From assembly GCF_001620365.2 (NCBI RefSeq), contig NZ_LQMT02000041.1:125653-165743 (forward strand): a stretch of 40,091 nucleotides of DNA. The letters are read 5' to 3'. How positions within the stretch are numbered: position 1 is the stretch's first letter; each line of letters starts with the position of its first letter. A program made the translations under genes and the position numbers. Under the pieces are notes generated by a model. It was not told the origin of the DNA, ran no database searches, and saw only the letters and a list, made by a program, of their open reading frames with translations. The DNA is from Amycolatopsis keratiniphila subsp. keratiniphila. GTDB taxonomy: Bacteria > Actinomycetota > Actinomycetes > Mycobacteriales > Pseudonocardiaceae. Shown here piece after piece: positions 15,130 through 24,800 of the stretch.

Positions 15130-18117
15130 TCAGTACCGACGGTCTTCGATCGCTCCTGTCGACCCGTTGTAGGTGATGTAGCCGTACTGGAAGTCACTGC
15201 GGTAACCGGTCGGCGTCCTGTATTCACCACTGATGGGGAAGCCGAGATACGACGTCTGCCAGCCGAGATCCCGCCAGCGCAGCCGGATCATTCCCTTGAC
15301 CTCCCAGGCGACGCTCGTTCCCGCGCGCCAGTAGATCGAATGGTCGAATCCGCCCTGTCGGAAGTGGTTGTACTTGCCGGTGTTGCCCGGCGTCCACGTC
15401 TCGTCGGTGATGGGATAGCCGACTCCGTTCTCCCAGCCGATCGCCGACCAACGCGCGCGGATCAACCCGTGGACTTCGTAGGCCCCTGTCGACGGCGTCC
15501 AATAGATCGAGCCGGCCTGGCTGAAGTGGTTGTATTTGCCCACACCGTCCGGAGTCCCGCTCTCGTCTGTGGTGGGATAACCGAAGTACCTTTCCCAGCC
15601 GAGTGCTCGCCACTTGTTCCTGATCTCGCCCTTGATGTAGTGCGCTCCGGTCGCGGCCGTCCAGTAGATCGACGAACCGGCGAAGTGGTTGTACCGGCCG
15701 GTCCCGTCCGGTGTCGTCGCTTGATCGGTGGTCGGGGGACCGAGCAGACCGCCCTCCGCTCCGGTCTCGAGCCATTTGTCGCGGATGGGGCCATAGATAG
15801 CCGCCGCGCCGAAGCCTGGTTCCCAGTAGATCGTCCCGGCACCGGTCGCAGGGCCGCCCTCGAACTGGCTGAAGCGACCGTGGATCGTTTTACCCGCGGC
15901 TTCGTCCGTGGTCGGGACTCCAAGGAAGGCATGCGCGCCAAGCGCGACGTACTTTTCGTGGATCGCGCCGGAAACGGCGGTCACGCCGGTCCGCGGTGTC
16001 CAGTAGAGACGGCCATTGGCGTAAGGACGCCAGTGAACACCGGCTTCGATGACCTCGATCCCCGTTGCGGGACCCAGCTTCGCCCGTAGGCCGGCGTCTT
16101 CGGCGTAGCGCTTCTCGATGGGCGACTGGTAGTCGGCTCGTACCTGCATCCCGCCCATCGGCACCAGGAACTGCCGCTGCGGCGAGGGATCGTGGTTGTC
16201 CCCCCATTCCGTGAACCGCGCTCCGTCGAATGCCTCGGACGGCGCGGTGATCGAGACCAGGGAACCGACGGTTACCAGCCTGTCGAGGGCTTGGCCCTGC
16301 CCTCTACCCACGTCGAGCCGGGCTTCATTCGTCGCGCTGATCGAGACCCTGGCCTGTCGCGGCAGAGCGACGTACCGCGCCCTGTTCACGACACCGCGGC
16401 TGTTGGACACCGAGGCGGTGAAGACGACCTTGCCATCGTTGTCGTCCGGGTAATGCAGCCAGAAGCTCGGCCCCGAACCGGTGCGCAGCACGCTGGTCGT
16501 GCAGCTGTCCTGATTCGGGCAGACCACCCTTTCCGCGGTCCAGTTCACGGTGAGTGGTCCTTCGACGGGATCGCTCGCCTCCGCCGTCAACGTGATCGGT
16601 TCCCTCGCAGGGAAGCGCACGTCCAGTCCCGGTGAGGACATGATGACCGTCGGGCCGTAGCTGTTGGGGGTGACGGACTGGGTAGTGGTCGTCGCCGTCC
16701 CGTGGATGTCCCTCGTGGTCAGGGTGACGGTCACCTTCTCGGCCGCGGGGGCGTAGACGTGGGGCACTATGCGTCCGGTCCCGGTACTACCGTCGCCGAA
16801 GTCCCATTCGTAGGCGATGTCGTCGAAATCCGGATCCATCGAAGTGCTCGCGTCGAACCAAACCGTGCGGCCACCGGGGGAGTAGGAGGCGTCGAACGAC
16901 GCCGTCGGAGCCTTGTTGGCCGGACGGTAGCTCAACCGCCGTAGGGTCGAGGTGCTCGCGTCCGCCACCACGATGTCCCCGTTGGGCGCGGTCGCGAGGG
17001 CGGCGGGGTTGCCGATCCCTGATGCGAGCACCGCGGGCTGATCGACCACCTTGCCGGCGCTGTCGAACCTCAGCGTCGACAGGGTGCCTGCGCCTTTGTC
17101 CGCCACGAAATGCCGTGCACGGTAGGACTCCGGGTACGACGTACCGGCGTAGAAGACCCCACCGAGAATGTCGCCGTTCGTCTGGCGTGCCGTTTCCGTC
17201 AGCGGCGCGGTGTTCAGCACGTTGCCGCACTCGGCCAGGTCGCGGTAACCGGGTGCCTTGCCGGTTCCTTCCCAGCAGGGCCATTTCAGGTTCTGGCCGG
17301 GCAGGGCGATGTTCACCTCGTCCCGGGTAGCCCATCCGTTGTCCGTGACGACGATTCCGCCACGCTGGTCGAGTGTGATCCGCGGATCCCGGAGCCCGCT
17401 GAGATAGTTGCGGCTGCGCCACGAATCCGGCGCTGCCATGTCGTAGAAGGGATTGCTCACGACACCGACGCCGTTGGGGGTGACCCGCAGAATCTTCCCG
17501 GTCGGCTGGCCCGGGTCCAGAGCGCGCAGCGCGAACTTGTCCACGGTGTCCTTGGTGGCGGTTCCGGGTGCCTGGTCGGCAGCGTTGTCGCCGACAGCGA
17601 TCCAGAGCACTCCGCCCGACGGATCGACGGCGAGATCCTGGATGCCCCGGCTGTCGGAGTTCGCGGGGATCTGAAGTACCAGTCTTTCGTCGGTGAGCCC
17701 GGTCGGCGCGTCCGTTCCCTGCACTTGCCATTGGCTGACGCGGAAGGCCCGGTCGCCGCCGTTCGACAGTGCTCGTGCGGTGTAGATCGTTCGGCTGGTG
17801 GCGAAATCCGGGGCCACCGCGATACTCGTCAAACCGAGTGAACCCCCGGTGTGGACCGGGATCGACGCGATTTCACTCGGCTGTCCGCCCTTCGGCGTCC
17901 AGCGTACGGAGCCGTGCCTGCCAGTCGTGAGGACGCCGCCGTCAGGCAGATAGGCCACGTCGGTGAGGTCACCGGCCGGTTGCCCGGTCGGTATGTCGGT
18001 CAAGACGAACCCGGCGGGCACTTCCGGCGCTGCCGCGGCGACAGGTGCCGTGACGACTGTGACGCCGAGAGCGGTCAAGATCGCCGTCGCGGCGGCGATG
18101 GATCTTCGAGAGCGCAT
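15130..18117 (-). CDS. Secreted PQQ-type beta-propeller protein with PKD domain and LGFP repeats
   Basis: A 995-residue exported protein. A signal peptide (about 1-29, ending AAAA before PEVPAGF) is followed by a sugar/sorbosone dehydrogenase-like propeller (about 30-385, e.g. SLGLTSIAVAPDF, LSGLRDPRITLD, LKWPCWEG). A PKD domain (about 390-475, YEWDFGDGSTGTG) and a second Ig-like region come next. About six LGFP repeats (from 680, e.g. FGYPTTDESGTPDGVGKYNH) form the C terminus. LGFP repeats are thought to attach proteins to the cell wall. The active-site His of PQQ glucose dehydrogenases is not evident; SDSRGIQDLAV stands near its expected place. ATG 18117 starts the signal peptide; an upstream ATG would bury it. 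Confidence 0.85.
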   Translation of the reverse strand: MRSRRSIAAATAILTALGVTVVTAPVAAAAPEVPAGFVLTDIPTGQPAGDLTDVAYLPDGGVLTTGRHGSVRWTPKGGQPSEIASIPVHTGGSLGLTSIAVAPDFATSRTIYTARALSNGGDRAFRVSQWQVQGTDAPTGLTDERLVLQIPANSDSRGIQDLAVDPSGGVLWIAVGDNAADQAPGTATKDTVDKFALRALDPGQPTGKILRVTPNGVGVVSNPFYDMAAPDSWRSRNYLSGLRDPRITLDQRGGIVVTDNGWATRDEVNIALPGQNLKWPCWEGTGKAPGYRDLAECGNVLNTAPLTETARQTNGDILGGVFYAGTSYPESYRARHFVADKGAGTLSTLRFDSAGKVVDQPAVLASGIGNPAALATAPNGDIVVADASTSTLRRLSYRPANKAPTASFDASYSPGGRTVWFDASTSMDPDFDDIAYEWDFGDGSTGTGRIVPHVYAPAAEKVTVTLTTRDIHGTATTTTQSVTPNSYGPTVIMSSPGLDVRFPAREPITLTAEASDPVEGPLTVNWTAERVVCPNQDSCTTSVLRTGSGPSFWLHYPDDNDGKVVFTASVSNSRGVVNRARYVALPRQARVSISATNEARLDVGRGQGQALDRLVTVGSLVSITAPSEAFDGARFTEWGDNHDPSPQRQFLVPMGGMQVRADYQSPIEKRYAEDAGLRAKLGPATGIEVIEAGVHWRPYANGRLYWTPRTGVTAVSGAIHEKYVALGAHAFLGVPTTDEAAGKTIHGRFSQFEGGPATGAGTIYWEPGFGAAAIYGPIRDKWLETGAEGGLLGPPTTDQATTPDGTGRYNHFAGSSIYWTAATGAHYIKGEIRNKWRALGWERYFGYPTTDESGTPDGVGKYNHFSQAGSIYWTPSTGAYEVHGLIRARWSAIGWENGVGYPITDETWTPGNTGKYNHFRQGGFDHSIYWRAGTSVAWEVKGMIRLRWRDLGWQTSYLGFPISGEYRTPTGYRSDFQYGYITYNGSTGAIEDRRY

Positions 18118-18286
18118 CGGACCTGCTTTCTTCGGAGGAAGAGAGCTCCAGAAGGCCTCGGATCGCGCGTGTGTCAGGACGACGATGTGCCGCGGCCATG
18201 ACATGACTCAACGCGACGATCAAGACACCCGGATCCCCCCCAAGGACGATGATCAAGGGGAACGCGATTGGGCTCAAACCACCTTG

Positions 18287-19270
18287 TCATCGGCCATTCG
18301 CAGGCCGAACTTGGCTTCGCCGGAAAGAGTCCGTCGCGGCCCGAAGCGCCGCCAGCATCCCCGGATCCGTCACCGCGTGCCCCGCAGCTTCAACGAGTTC
18401 CAGCTTCGAGTCCGGCCAAGCCCGGTGCAGTTCGTAGGCGGTCGCCGGCGGGCACACCGCGTCGTACCGCCCCTGCACGATCACGCCGGGAATCCCCGAC
18501 AGCTTCCCGGCCTCACGGATCAACTGCCCTTCCTCAAGCCACGCCCCATGACAGAAGTAGTGCAGCGCCAGCCGGGCGAACGTGACCGCGAACTCCGGTG
18601 ACGCGTACTGGTTGTGGAAGGCGGGATCCGGGCGCAGGCAGACGATCGCGCCTTCCCAGGTGCTCCAGGCGATGGCCGCACGTTCCCGGATCGCCCGCTC
18701 GGGGTGATAGACGAGCTCGCGGTAGGCCGAGAGCGGGTCGTCGCGGCGGTCTTCGGGGATCGGCGCGAGGAAGTCTTCCCACTCGCGGGGGAAGAGGTTC
18801 GCGGCGCCACCGTTGTAGATCCAGTCGAGTTCGCCGCGGCGGACGGTGAACACGCCGCGCAGGATGATCTCGCTGACGCGGCTCGGGTGGGTTTCGGCAT
18901 AGGCGAGGGCGAGGGTCGCGCCCCACGAGCCGCCGAAGAGCTGCCACTGTTCGAGATTCAGCCGTTCGCGCAGCTTTTCCATGTCCGCGACGAGGTGCCA
19001 GAGGGTGTTGGCCGACAGGTCGACGTCCGGCGTGCCGATATGCGGAGTGCTGCGGCCGGCGCCGCGCTGGTCGAACAGGATGATCCGGTAGGCCTCGGGG
19101 TCGAAATGCCGCCTGGCCATGGGGGAGATGCCGCTGCCGGGGCCTCCGTGCAGCACGACCACGGGTTTGCCGTCCGGGTTCCCGGCTTCCTGGCAGTAGA
19201 TCCGGTGCCCGTCGCCGACGTCGAGCATGCCCTCGGCGCGCACGTGGATCGGCGGGTACAGGTCATCCAT
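18287..19270 (-). CDS. pip: Proline iminopeptidase
   Basis: A 327-residue alpha/beta hydrolase of peptidase family S33 that removes N-terminal proline from peptides. Visible features are VVLHGGPGSGISP (oxyanion hole), DQRGAGRSTPH, the nucleophile elbow GGSWGATLAL, the acid in VQGRYDAVCPP and the His in AAGHAVTD. Length matches the family and there is no signal peptide, so it is cytosolic. No clear ribosome site is seen before the ATG. It lies between secreted-protein genes on the same strand with its own gaps, so it is probably a separate unit. Confidence 0.92.
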   Translation of the reverse strand: MDDLYPPIHVRAEGMLDVGDGHRIYCQEAGNPDGKPVVVLHGGPGSGISPMARRHFDPEAYRIILFDQRGAGRSTPHIGTPDVDLSANTLWHLVADMEKLRERLNLEQWQLFGGSWGATLALAYAETHPSRVSEIILRGVFTVRRGELDWIYNGGAANLFPREWEDFLAPIPEDRRDDPLSAYRELVYHPERAIRERAAIAWSTWEGAIVCLRPDPAFHNQYASPEFAVTFARLALHYFCHGAWLEEGQLIREAGKLSGIPGVIVQGRYDAVCPPATAYELHRAWPDSKLELVEAAGHAVTDPGMLAALRAATDSFRRSQVRPANGR

Positions 19271-19308
19271 AAGAACACTCTGCCCGAATCGGCGAGTGTC
19301 CGAAGGGT

Positions 19309-19345
19309 GGGGGCCCGCCCCCGCCGCCGGGCTGAGCGGGCCCCC
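19309..19345 (-). terminator. Hairpin downstream of the beta-helix gene
   Basis: A perfect 10-bp GC-only stem (GGGGGCCCGC at 19309-19318 with its complement at 19336-19345) and a 17-nt loop. It lies just after the stop of the minus-strand beta-helix gene and before pip. There is no U-tract. Confidence 0.55.
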
Positions 19346-19359
19346 GGTCTTCGGTCGCG

Positions 19360-20334
19360 TCAGCAGCCCGCCGTGGCGGCCACGTTCGCGAATCCCTTCC
19401 CGGCGCCGGTCACCTTGTTGCTCGCGCAGACCTTGTTTCCCGTCGCGGCCTTCACGAGGTAGAAGCCGTACGCGTAGCTGGACTGCACGTCCGCGGTGTT
19501 GCCGGAGAAGGTATTGCCGCGGCCCCAGCCGTCGAGCTGGACATGGACCTCGAAGCCGCCGTAGGTCGCGTCGTGCACGAAGACCTTGCTGCCCCGGTTG
19601 TCCGCGACCACGTAGTTGTTGCCCTTCATGTCCACCCAGCTGTCGGCGAAGTGCTCGCCGCTCTGCCCGGTCCCGTCGAAGACGTTGCCGCGCAGTTCGC
19701 CGCCGGTGGTGCCTTCCTTGATGTCGATCGACTCGGCTCGCACGTTCGGGCCGATCTTGTTGTTCAGCGCCTTGTTCCGGTCGCTCCGGTCGGGCGTGCC
19801 GCCGGGCCAGTTGCCCTTCGCGGAACCGAAGTAGATGCCTTCGCCGTAGCCCGCGTACTCACGGCCGGTGTCGGTCACCTCTGAGTTCTTCACGACGTTG
19901 TCGGTGCTCGTGTACTGGAAGTGGATGCCCTCGTGGCCCACTCCGGCGACCTTGATGCCGTCGACGACGGTGTTCTTGACTCCTGTCGCCATCAGGCCCT
20001 TCTGACCACCGGTGAGGGTGAAGCCGGTCAGATTCCAGTAGCTGCCGGTCAGTTCGAGCGTGCGCCCGGCCGAGGCCTTGATGATCGCGCTTCGTGGACC
20101 TTTCAGCGTGATGCGGCTGCTGGACGTGCCGCTCTTCGCCGCCTTGAAGTTGCCCGTGAACGTCGTGTCGGCCGCGAGTTCGATGACGGTGCCTGGAGTG
20201 ACCGAAGCGAGCGCCGCCGTGAGCTGCTCCGAAGTCCCTACGCGGACCGTCGCGGCCTGTGCCGGGTACGCCGCCAGCGTCGACAGCAGGGCCGCACCGG
20301 CCACAACGGCCAGAACCCGCTCACGAACACGCAT
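19360..20334 (-). CDS. Secreted right-handed parallel beta-helix protein
   Basis: A 324-residue exported protein. The signal peptide is about 1-27 (ending AAYPAQA). The N-terminal motif VGTSEQLTAALASVTPGTVIELA is the usual cap of chondroitinase-B/PL6-like and pectate-lyase-like helices. Repeated Asn- and Gly-rich turns follow (YWNLTGFTLTGG, NTVVDGIKVAG, NVVKNSEVTDTG, NNYVVADNRGS). A final CASNKV...AATAGC suggests a disulphide. It probably binds or cuts a polysaccharide; catalytic residues cannot be assigned. GAGGAG lies 7 nt before the ATG. Expression is probably independent, since the upstream region is long. Confidence 0.8.
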   Translation of the reverse strand: MRVRERVLAVVAGAALLSTLAAYPAQAATVRVGTSEQLTAALASVTPGTVIELAADTTFTGNFKAAKSGTSSSRITLKGPRSAIIKASAGRTLELTGSYWNLTGFTLTGGQKGLMATGVKNTVVDGIKVAGVGHEGIHFQYTSTDNVVKNSEVTDTGREYAGYGEGIYFGSAKGNWPGGTPDRSDRNKALNNKIGPNVRAESIDIKEGTTGGELRGNVFDGTGQSGEHFADSWVDMKGNNYVVADNRGSKVFVHDATYGGFEVHVQLDGWGRGNTFSGNTADVQSSYAYGFYLVKAATGNKVCASNKVTGAGKGFANVAATAGC

Positions 20335-20487
20335 CCGTGGTCCTCCTCGTCGAGGGATCGAAACTCGGTCGTGGCGGCGACGGGCTAGACGTTAAGCCTC
20401 TTTACGAATGTGAGTCAAGGACATGATTGAAGTTCATATACGTGAACAACTAAAGGAGGGTGATCAGGCAGGGCCCACCCGAAAAGA

Positions 20488-20508
20488 GAGCAAGGGACCT
20501 TTGCTACC
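20488..20508 (+). repeat. Dispersed palindromic repeat, single unit, with GAAAAGAG flank
   Basis: One arm of the GCAAGGGACCTTTGCTACC family, preceded by GAAAAGAGAG. On the minus strand it reads as the core followed by CTCTCTTTTC, a terminator-like U-tract. It lies in the 402-bp gene-free stretch between panB and the beta-helix gene. Confidence 0.85.
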
Positions 20509-20521
20509 GCGCTCCCTGGCG

Positions 20522-20570
20522 AGGGTGTGTGGAAATAGGGACGTTGAGTGTCCCTGTTTCCACACACCCT
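20522..20570. repeat. 21-bp inverted repeat hairpin
   Basis: Arms 20522-20542 and 20550-20570 match at 20 of 21 positions around a 7-nt loop; the exception is a U-G pair in plus-strand RNA. The arm begins AGGGTGTGTGGAAA. It is unrelated in sequence to the GCAAGGGACC family. The function is unknown. Confidence 0.8.
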
Positions 20571-20600
20571 GTACTCCGCGTAGCGGTGCTGACGGACTGC

Positions 20601-20634
20601 GTGGATTTTGGGGCGTCAGATGACCAGAATCCAC
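20601..20634. repeat. 11-bp inverted repeat hairpin
   Basis: GTGGATTTTGG (20601-20611) faces CCAGAATCCAC (20624-20634) with one U-G pair and a 12-nt loop. It is the third element in this 402-bp gene-free stretch. I see no convincing coding sequence or RNA gene in the stretch. Confidence 0.65.
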
Positions 20635-20651
20635 ACGGTCACCACAGTGCG

Positions 20652-20715
20652 GAGAGCAAGGGACCTTTGCTACCACGCTCTCGGTCAGGAGTGGTAGCAA
20701 AGGTCCCTTGCTCTC
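20652..20715. repeat. Inverted pair of dispersed repeats (25-bp perfect stem)
   Basis: Arms 20652-20676 and 20691-20715 are exact reverse complements over 25 bp, around a 14-nt loop. Each arm is a copy of the GCAAGGGACCTTTGCTACC unit. The right arm is followed by TTTTCGC, so the U-tract favours termination of rightward transcription. It lies 21 bp downstream of the panB stop, where it could also block its minus-strand transcript. Confidence 0.9.
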
Positions 20716-20736
20716 TTTTCGCAGGTCAGAGGCGGG

Positions 20737-21612
20737 TCAGTCGTGGAAAGAGTGCTCCGGAGCCGGGAATTCGCCCCGCCGGACGTCCTCCGCGAACGCG
20801 GACGCGGCCCCGGCCAGCACGCCGGCGAGGTCGGCGTACTTCTTCACGAAGCGAGGGGTCTTGCCGCGCCGCAGCCCGGCCATGTCCTGCCAGACGAGTA
20901 CCTGCGCGTCGCAGTCCGGCCCGGCGCCGATGCCGACGGTCGGGATCTTCAGCTCGTGCGTGATCCGCTTCGCGGCTTCGGCGGGCACCATCTCCATGAC
21001 GACCGCGAAGGCGCCGGCCTCCTCCAGAGCGAGCGCGTCGGCGAGCAGCGCTTCGGCCGCTTCGCCGCGCCCCTGGACGCGGTAGCCGCCCAGATTGTGT
21101 TCACTCTGCGGTGTGAACCCGATATGTCCCATCACGGGGACACCGGCCGACGTCAGCGCCTCGACGTGCGGAGCGAATTTCCGTCCGCCTTCGAGTTTCA
21201 CCGCGTGCGCGCGGCCTTCCTTCATGAAGCGCACGGACGTCTCCAGCGCCTGTTGCGGGGAAAGCTGATACGAACCGAACGGCAGATCGGCCACGACCAG
21301 GGCCCGCTTCACCGATCGGGTGACCGCGCGGACCAAGGGAAGCAGCTCGTCCACGGTCACTGGGAGCGAAGTGTCATAGCCGAAGACGTTGTTCGCCGCG
21401 GAATCGCCGACGAGCAGCACGGGAATGCCCACTTCGTCGAACAGCGCGGCGGTGTACATGTCGTAGGCGGTGAGCATCGGCCAGGCTTCGCCGCGCTCCT
21501 TCATGTCGCGAAGGTGATGTACGCGGACCTTCTTCCCAGATGTGGCCTGGGGCGCCGCGCCGGTCCCGTACGGAGCGGTGAGCTCGCCGGAATCCTTTTC
21601 GGTGGCAGACAT
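20737..21612 (-). CDS. panB: 3-methyl-2-oxobutanoate hydroxymethyltransferase
   Basis: A 291-residue enzyme of pantothenate synthesis, forming ketopantoate from 2-oxoisovalerate and methylene-tetrahydrofolate. Visible motifs are MLTAYDMYTAALFDEVG, LVGDSAANNVFGYDTSLPVT with a metal-binding Asp, VVADLPFGSY, the HIGFTPQS loop, and the catalytic Glu in VVMEMVPAE. ATG 21612 gives an N-terminal extension of about 30 residues, as in other actinobacteria; an upstream ATG (21678) is less likely. In M. tuberculosis panB (Rv2225) neighbours the hip1 homologues; here they are 10 kb away. Confidence 0.95.
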   Translation of the reverse strand: MSATEKDSGELTAPYGTGAAPQATSGKKVRVHHLRDMKERGEAWPMLTAYDMYTAALFDEVGIPVLLVGDSAANNVFGYDTSLPVTVDELLPLVRAVTRSVKRALVVADLPFGSYQLSPQQALETSVRFMKEGRAHAVKLEGGRKFAPHVEALTSAGVPVMGHIGFTPQSEHNLGGYRVQGRGEAAEALLADALALEEAGAFAVVMEMVPAEAAKRITHELKIPTVGIGAGPDCDAQVLVWQDMAGLRRGKTPRFVKKYADLAGVLAGAASAFAEDVRRGEFPAPEHSFHD

Positions 21613-21780
21613 CCTTGTCGACCGTCCTTCCCTCGAGGCCTCGAAGAGGTCCCCGGGTCGTGGAGCTGAACAAGACAAAGCGTGACATGGCCGGATACCG
21701 CTCCCAAGGCCCTGCGACCAGCTTCACACGGCGGCGTCACGCCCGCGGATGAGGAAATTCAGACCAGAGGATGATGATCG

Positions 21781-21811
21781 TTGACAACCACACAGGGTTG
21801 TGTGACGTCAA
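21781..21811. promoter_or_regulatory. Palindromic region upstream of lysX
   Basis: TTGAC (21781-21785) faces GTCAA (21807-21811), and CACAC (21789-21793) faces GTGTG (21800-21804), forming an interrupted palindrome of about 31 bp. It starts with a TTGACA that could be a -35 element, though no good -10 follows at normal spacing. It is centred 61 bp before the lysX start, in the 244-bp panB-lysX divergent region. Confidence 0.35.
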
Positions 21812-21856
21812 GTAAGTACAGCTGTCGATCTCCTGTGTGTACCGCGAAGGACCAGA

Positions 21857-24800
21857 ATGGCAAACCCAGTGGGCCGAGTCGCGCCGTGGAAGGCGAGGGC
21901 GGGCGGGATCGTCGCCACCCTCGTGCAGCTCGCGGCCGTGTTCTCGGTGATCCTTCTGCTCGCCGGCGGCGTGAAGGGGCCGGTGCTCAGGACGGGTGAC
22001 ATCGCCTTCTCGGCCTTGAGCATCCCGACGAACGCGAGCCTCGTGATCGTCTTGCTGCTCGTCGTCCTCGGCGCCGCGCTCCGCCGCCGCAAACGCGCGG
22101 CCCTCTACACGCTCCTGTTGTTCCAGGTCGGCGGCCTGGCGGTGACGCTGGCCTTCCAAGCCGCCCTGCTTTGGTGGCCCGAACTGCTGAAATTGGGCCC
22201 GTGGCAGGTCCGGCACATCCCGCACCAGGTGTGGGTGCTGGCCATCGCCGACCTGATCTCGATCGGGATGATCGCGTTCCTCTGGATCCTGCGGCCCGCG
22301 TTCCCCGCCCGGCTCGCGCCCGGAGCCTGGCGCGACGGTTTGACGGTGCTCTTCGGCGGCCTGGCCGCGGTCATTCTCGTCGGCTGGGGCTTGAGCGAAG
22401 CCTTCCCCGGCCGCCTCGCCGACACTTGGGCGCGGTTCGCCTGGGTCGTCAACCACACGACCGGGGAGAACATCCAGCTGCGCCGGGTCGGGATCGGCGA
22501 AGGACCCGCGTGGCTCGACCTCGTTCTCGACCTCAGCGCGACGGCCGTCGCGACGGCCGCGCTGTACACGCTCTTCCGCGGGGTGCGTAGCCGTCGCTTG
22601 AGGACGGACGAGGAAGAACTGCGCGTACGCCGTCTTCTGGCCGAACACGGCGAAGACGACTCTCTCGGCTATTTCGCCACCAGGCGCGAGAAGAGCGTCG
22701 TCTTCTCGCCGAACGGCCGCGCCGCCGTGGCCTACCGCGTGCTCGCGGGCACCAGCGTCGCCAGCGCGGATCCCATCGGCGATCCCGACGCCTGGCCCGA
22801 CGCGGTCCGCGCCTGGCTGAACGAGGCACGCACCTACGGCTGGACGCCCGGCGTGCTCGGCGCGAGCGAACGCGGCGCGAAGGTCTACGCCGACGCGGGT
22901 CTGCGCGCGCTGGAAATCGGCGACGAAGCCGTCCTCGACGTCCGCGACTTCAGCCTCGCCGGGCCGGAACGTCGCTCGGTCCGGCAAGCGGTCAAACGGA
23001 TCGAAAGGGCTGGATACAGCACGAAAGTCCGGCGACACAGCGAAATCCCGGCCGACGAAATGGCCGGGCTGTTGCTGCACGCGCAGCAGTGGCGCGGCGC
23101 GGAGACCGAGCGCGGGTTCTCGATGGCGCTCGGCAGGCTCGGTGATCCGAGCGACGGCCGCAGCGTGATGGTGGAGGCGTACGACGCCAAGGGCGAGCTT
23201 CGCGGCATGCTGTCGTTCGTGCCGTGGGGCCGCCGCGGCCTGTCGCTCGATCTGATGCGGCGCGACCGCGACGCCGAGAACGGGCTCAACGAGTACATGG
23301 TCGCCGAGGTCGTCGCAGCGAGTTCTCACCTTGGTGCGCAACGGATTTCGCTGAACTTCGCGATGTTCCGCGCGGTCTTCTCCGAGGGGGAGCGGATCGG
23401 CGCGGGCCCGGTGCTGCGCGCCTGGCGCGGCGTGCTCAGCATGGCGTCACGGTTCTTCCAGCTGGAATCGCTTTACCGGTCCAACGCCAAGTACGGGCCC
23501 GACTGGGAGCCGCGTTTCCTGTGCTATTCCTCGGCTCGACGGTTGCCGCGGGTCGGTATCGTCGCCGGCGCGCTCGAAGGCTTCGTCCCGACAGGACGAT
23601 CGTCTCGGGCGCTGAAACTGGAGACGGTCACCGAGGAATTCGTCGCCGAAGTCCACCGCATCGAAGCGAACGCGGCCACCCCCGCGCCGAAACAGGTGCG
23701 ACGCCCCGACCAGGTCCGGGTGCGGATGGCGAAGCTGGACCGCTTGCGGGAAGCCGGGATCGACCCTTACCCGGTCGGTTTCGCCCGGGAGGATCTGCTC
23801 GGCGATGTCGTCTCGAAGTTCGGTGATCTGAGCCCGGACACCCACACCGGTCATCGGGTCCGCGTCGCCGGCAGGGTGCTCGCGATGCGCAACCTCGGTG
23901 GGCTCTGTTTCGCGCGGGTCAAGGATTTCAGCGGCGAGATCCAGCTGATGCTCGACGCCTCCGTGCTCGACCTCGGCGGCTGGCGGCGAGGCATCGACCT
24001 CGGTGACCATGTCGGCGTGAGCGGGCAGGTCGTGACGTCGCGACGCGGTGAGCTTTCCGTGCTCGTCGACGAATGGACCGTGACGGCGAAGAGTCTGCAT
24101 CCGTTGCCGGACAAGCGAAAAGGCCTCACCGACCCGGAGACGCGGGTGCGGCAGCGGTACCTGGACCTCGCGGTGAACCCGGACTCGACGGCGATGCTGC
24201 GGATGCGCTCGACCGTTGTGCGCGCGGTGCGGGAACGGCTGCATCAGGGCGACTACCTCGAAGTCGAGACGCCGATGCTGCAGACCGTACACGGCGGCGC
24301 CAACGCGCGCCCGTTCATCACGCATATCAACGCCTACGACATGCGGATGTATCTGCGGATCGCGCCCGAGCTCTACCTGAAGCGGCTTTGCGTGGCGGGC
24401 GTCGAGCGCGTTTTCGAACTGAACCGGAACTTCCGCAACGAGGGTGTCGACGCGACGCACAACCCCGAATTCACCATGCTGGAGGCGTATCAGGCGTATG
24501 CCGACTACAACACCATGCGGACCTTGACGCGCGAACTCGTGCAGTGCGCCGCGGAGGCCGCGTACGGCGCGCAGGTTGTTCGCCGTCCGGGGCCGGACGG
24601 GAAGGTCGTCGAGTACGACATTTCCGGTGACTGGCCGGTGATCCCGGTCCACGAAGCCGTCTCGGCCGCGCTCGGGGAGAAGGTCGACGCGAGCACCTCC
24701 GTCGCCGAACTCCAGCGGCTGTGCCGCGCGGCCGGGGTGCCGGTGAACGAGGACGCCGGGCACGGCGACCTCGTGCTGAAGGCACACGAGCACCTGGTCG

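Noticed and set aside
13480..16089. Very long arginine-rich open frame across potB, potC and the propeller gene
   Set aside because: It is a high-GC shadow frame overlapping well-supported genes on both strands.
20423..20963. Small open frames in the panB-beta-helix gap
   Set aside because: They consist of translated palindromic repeats and antisense panB, with no ribosome site or recognisable domain.
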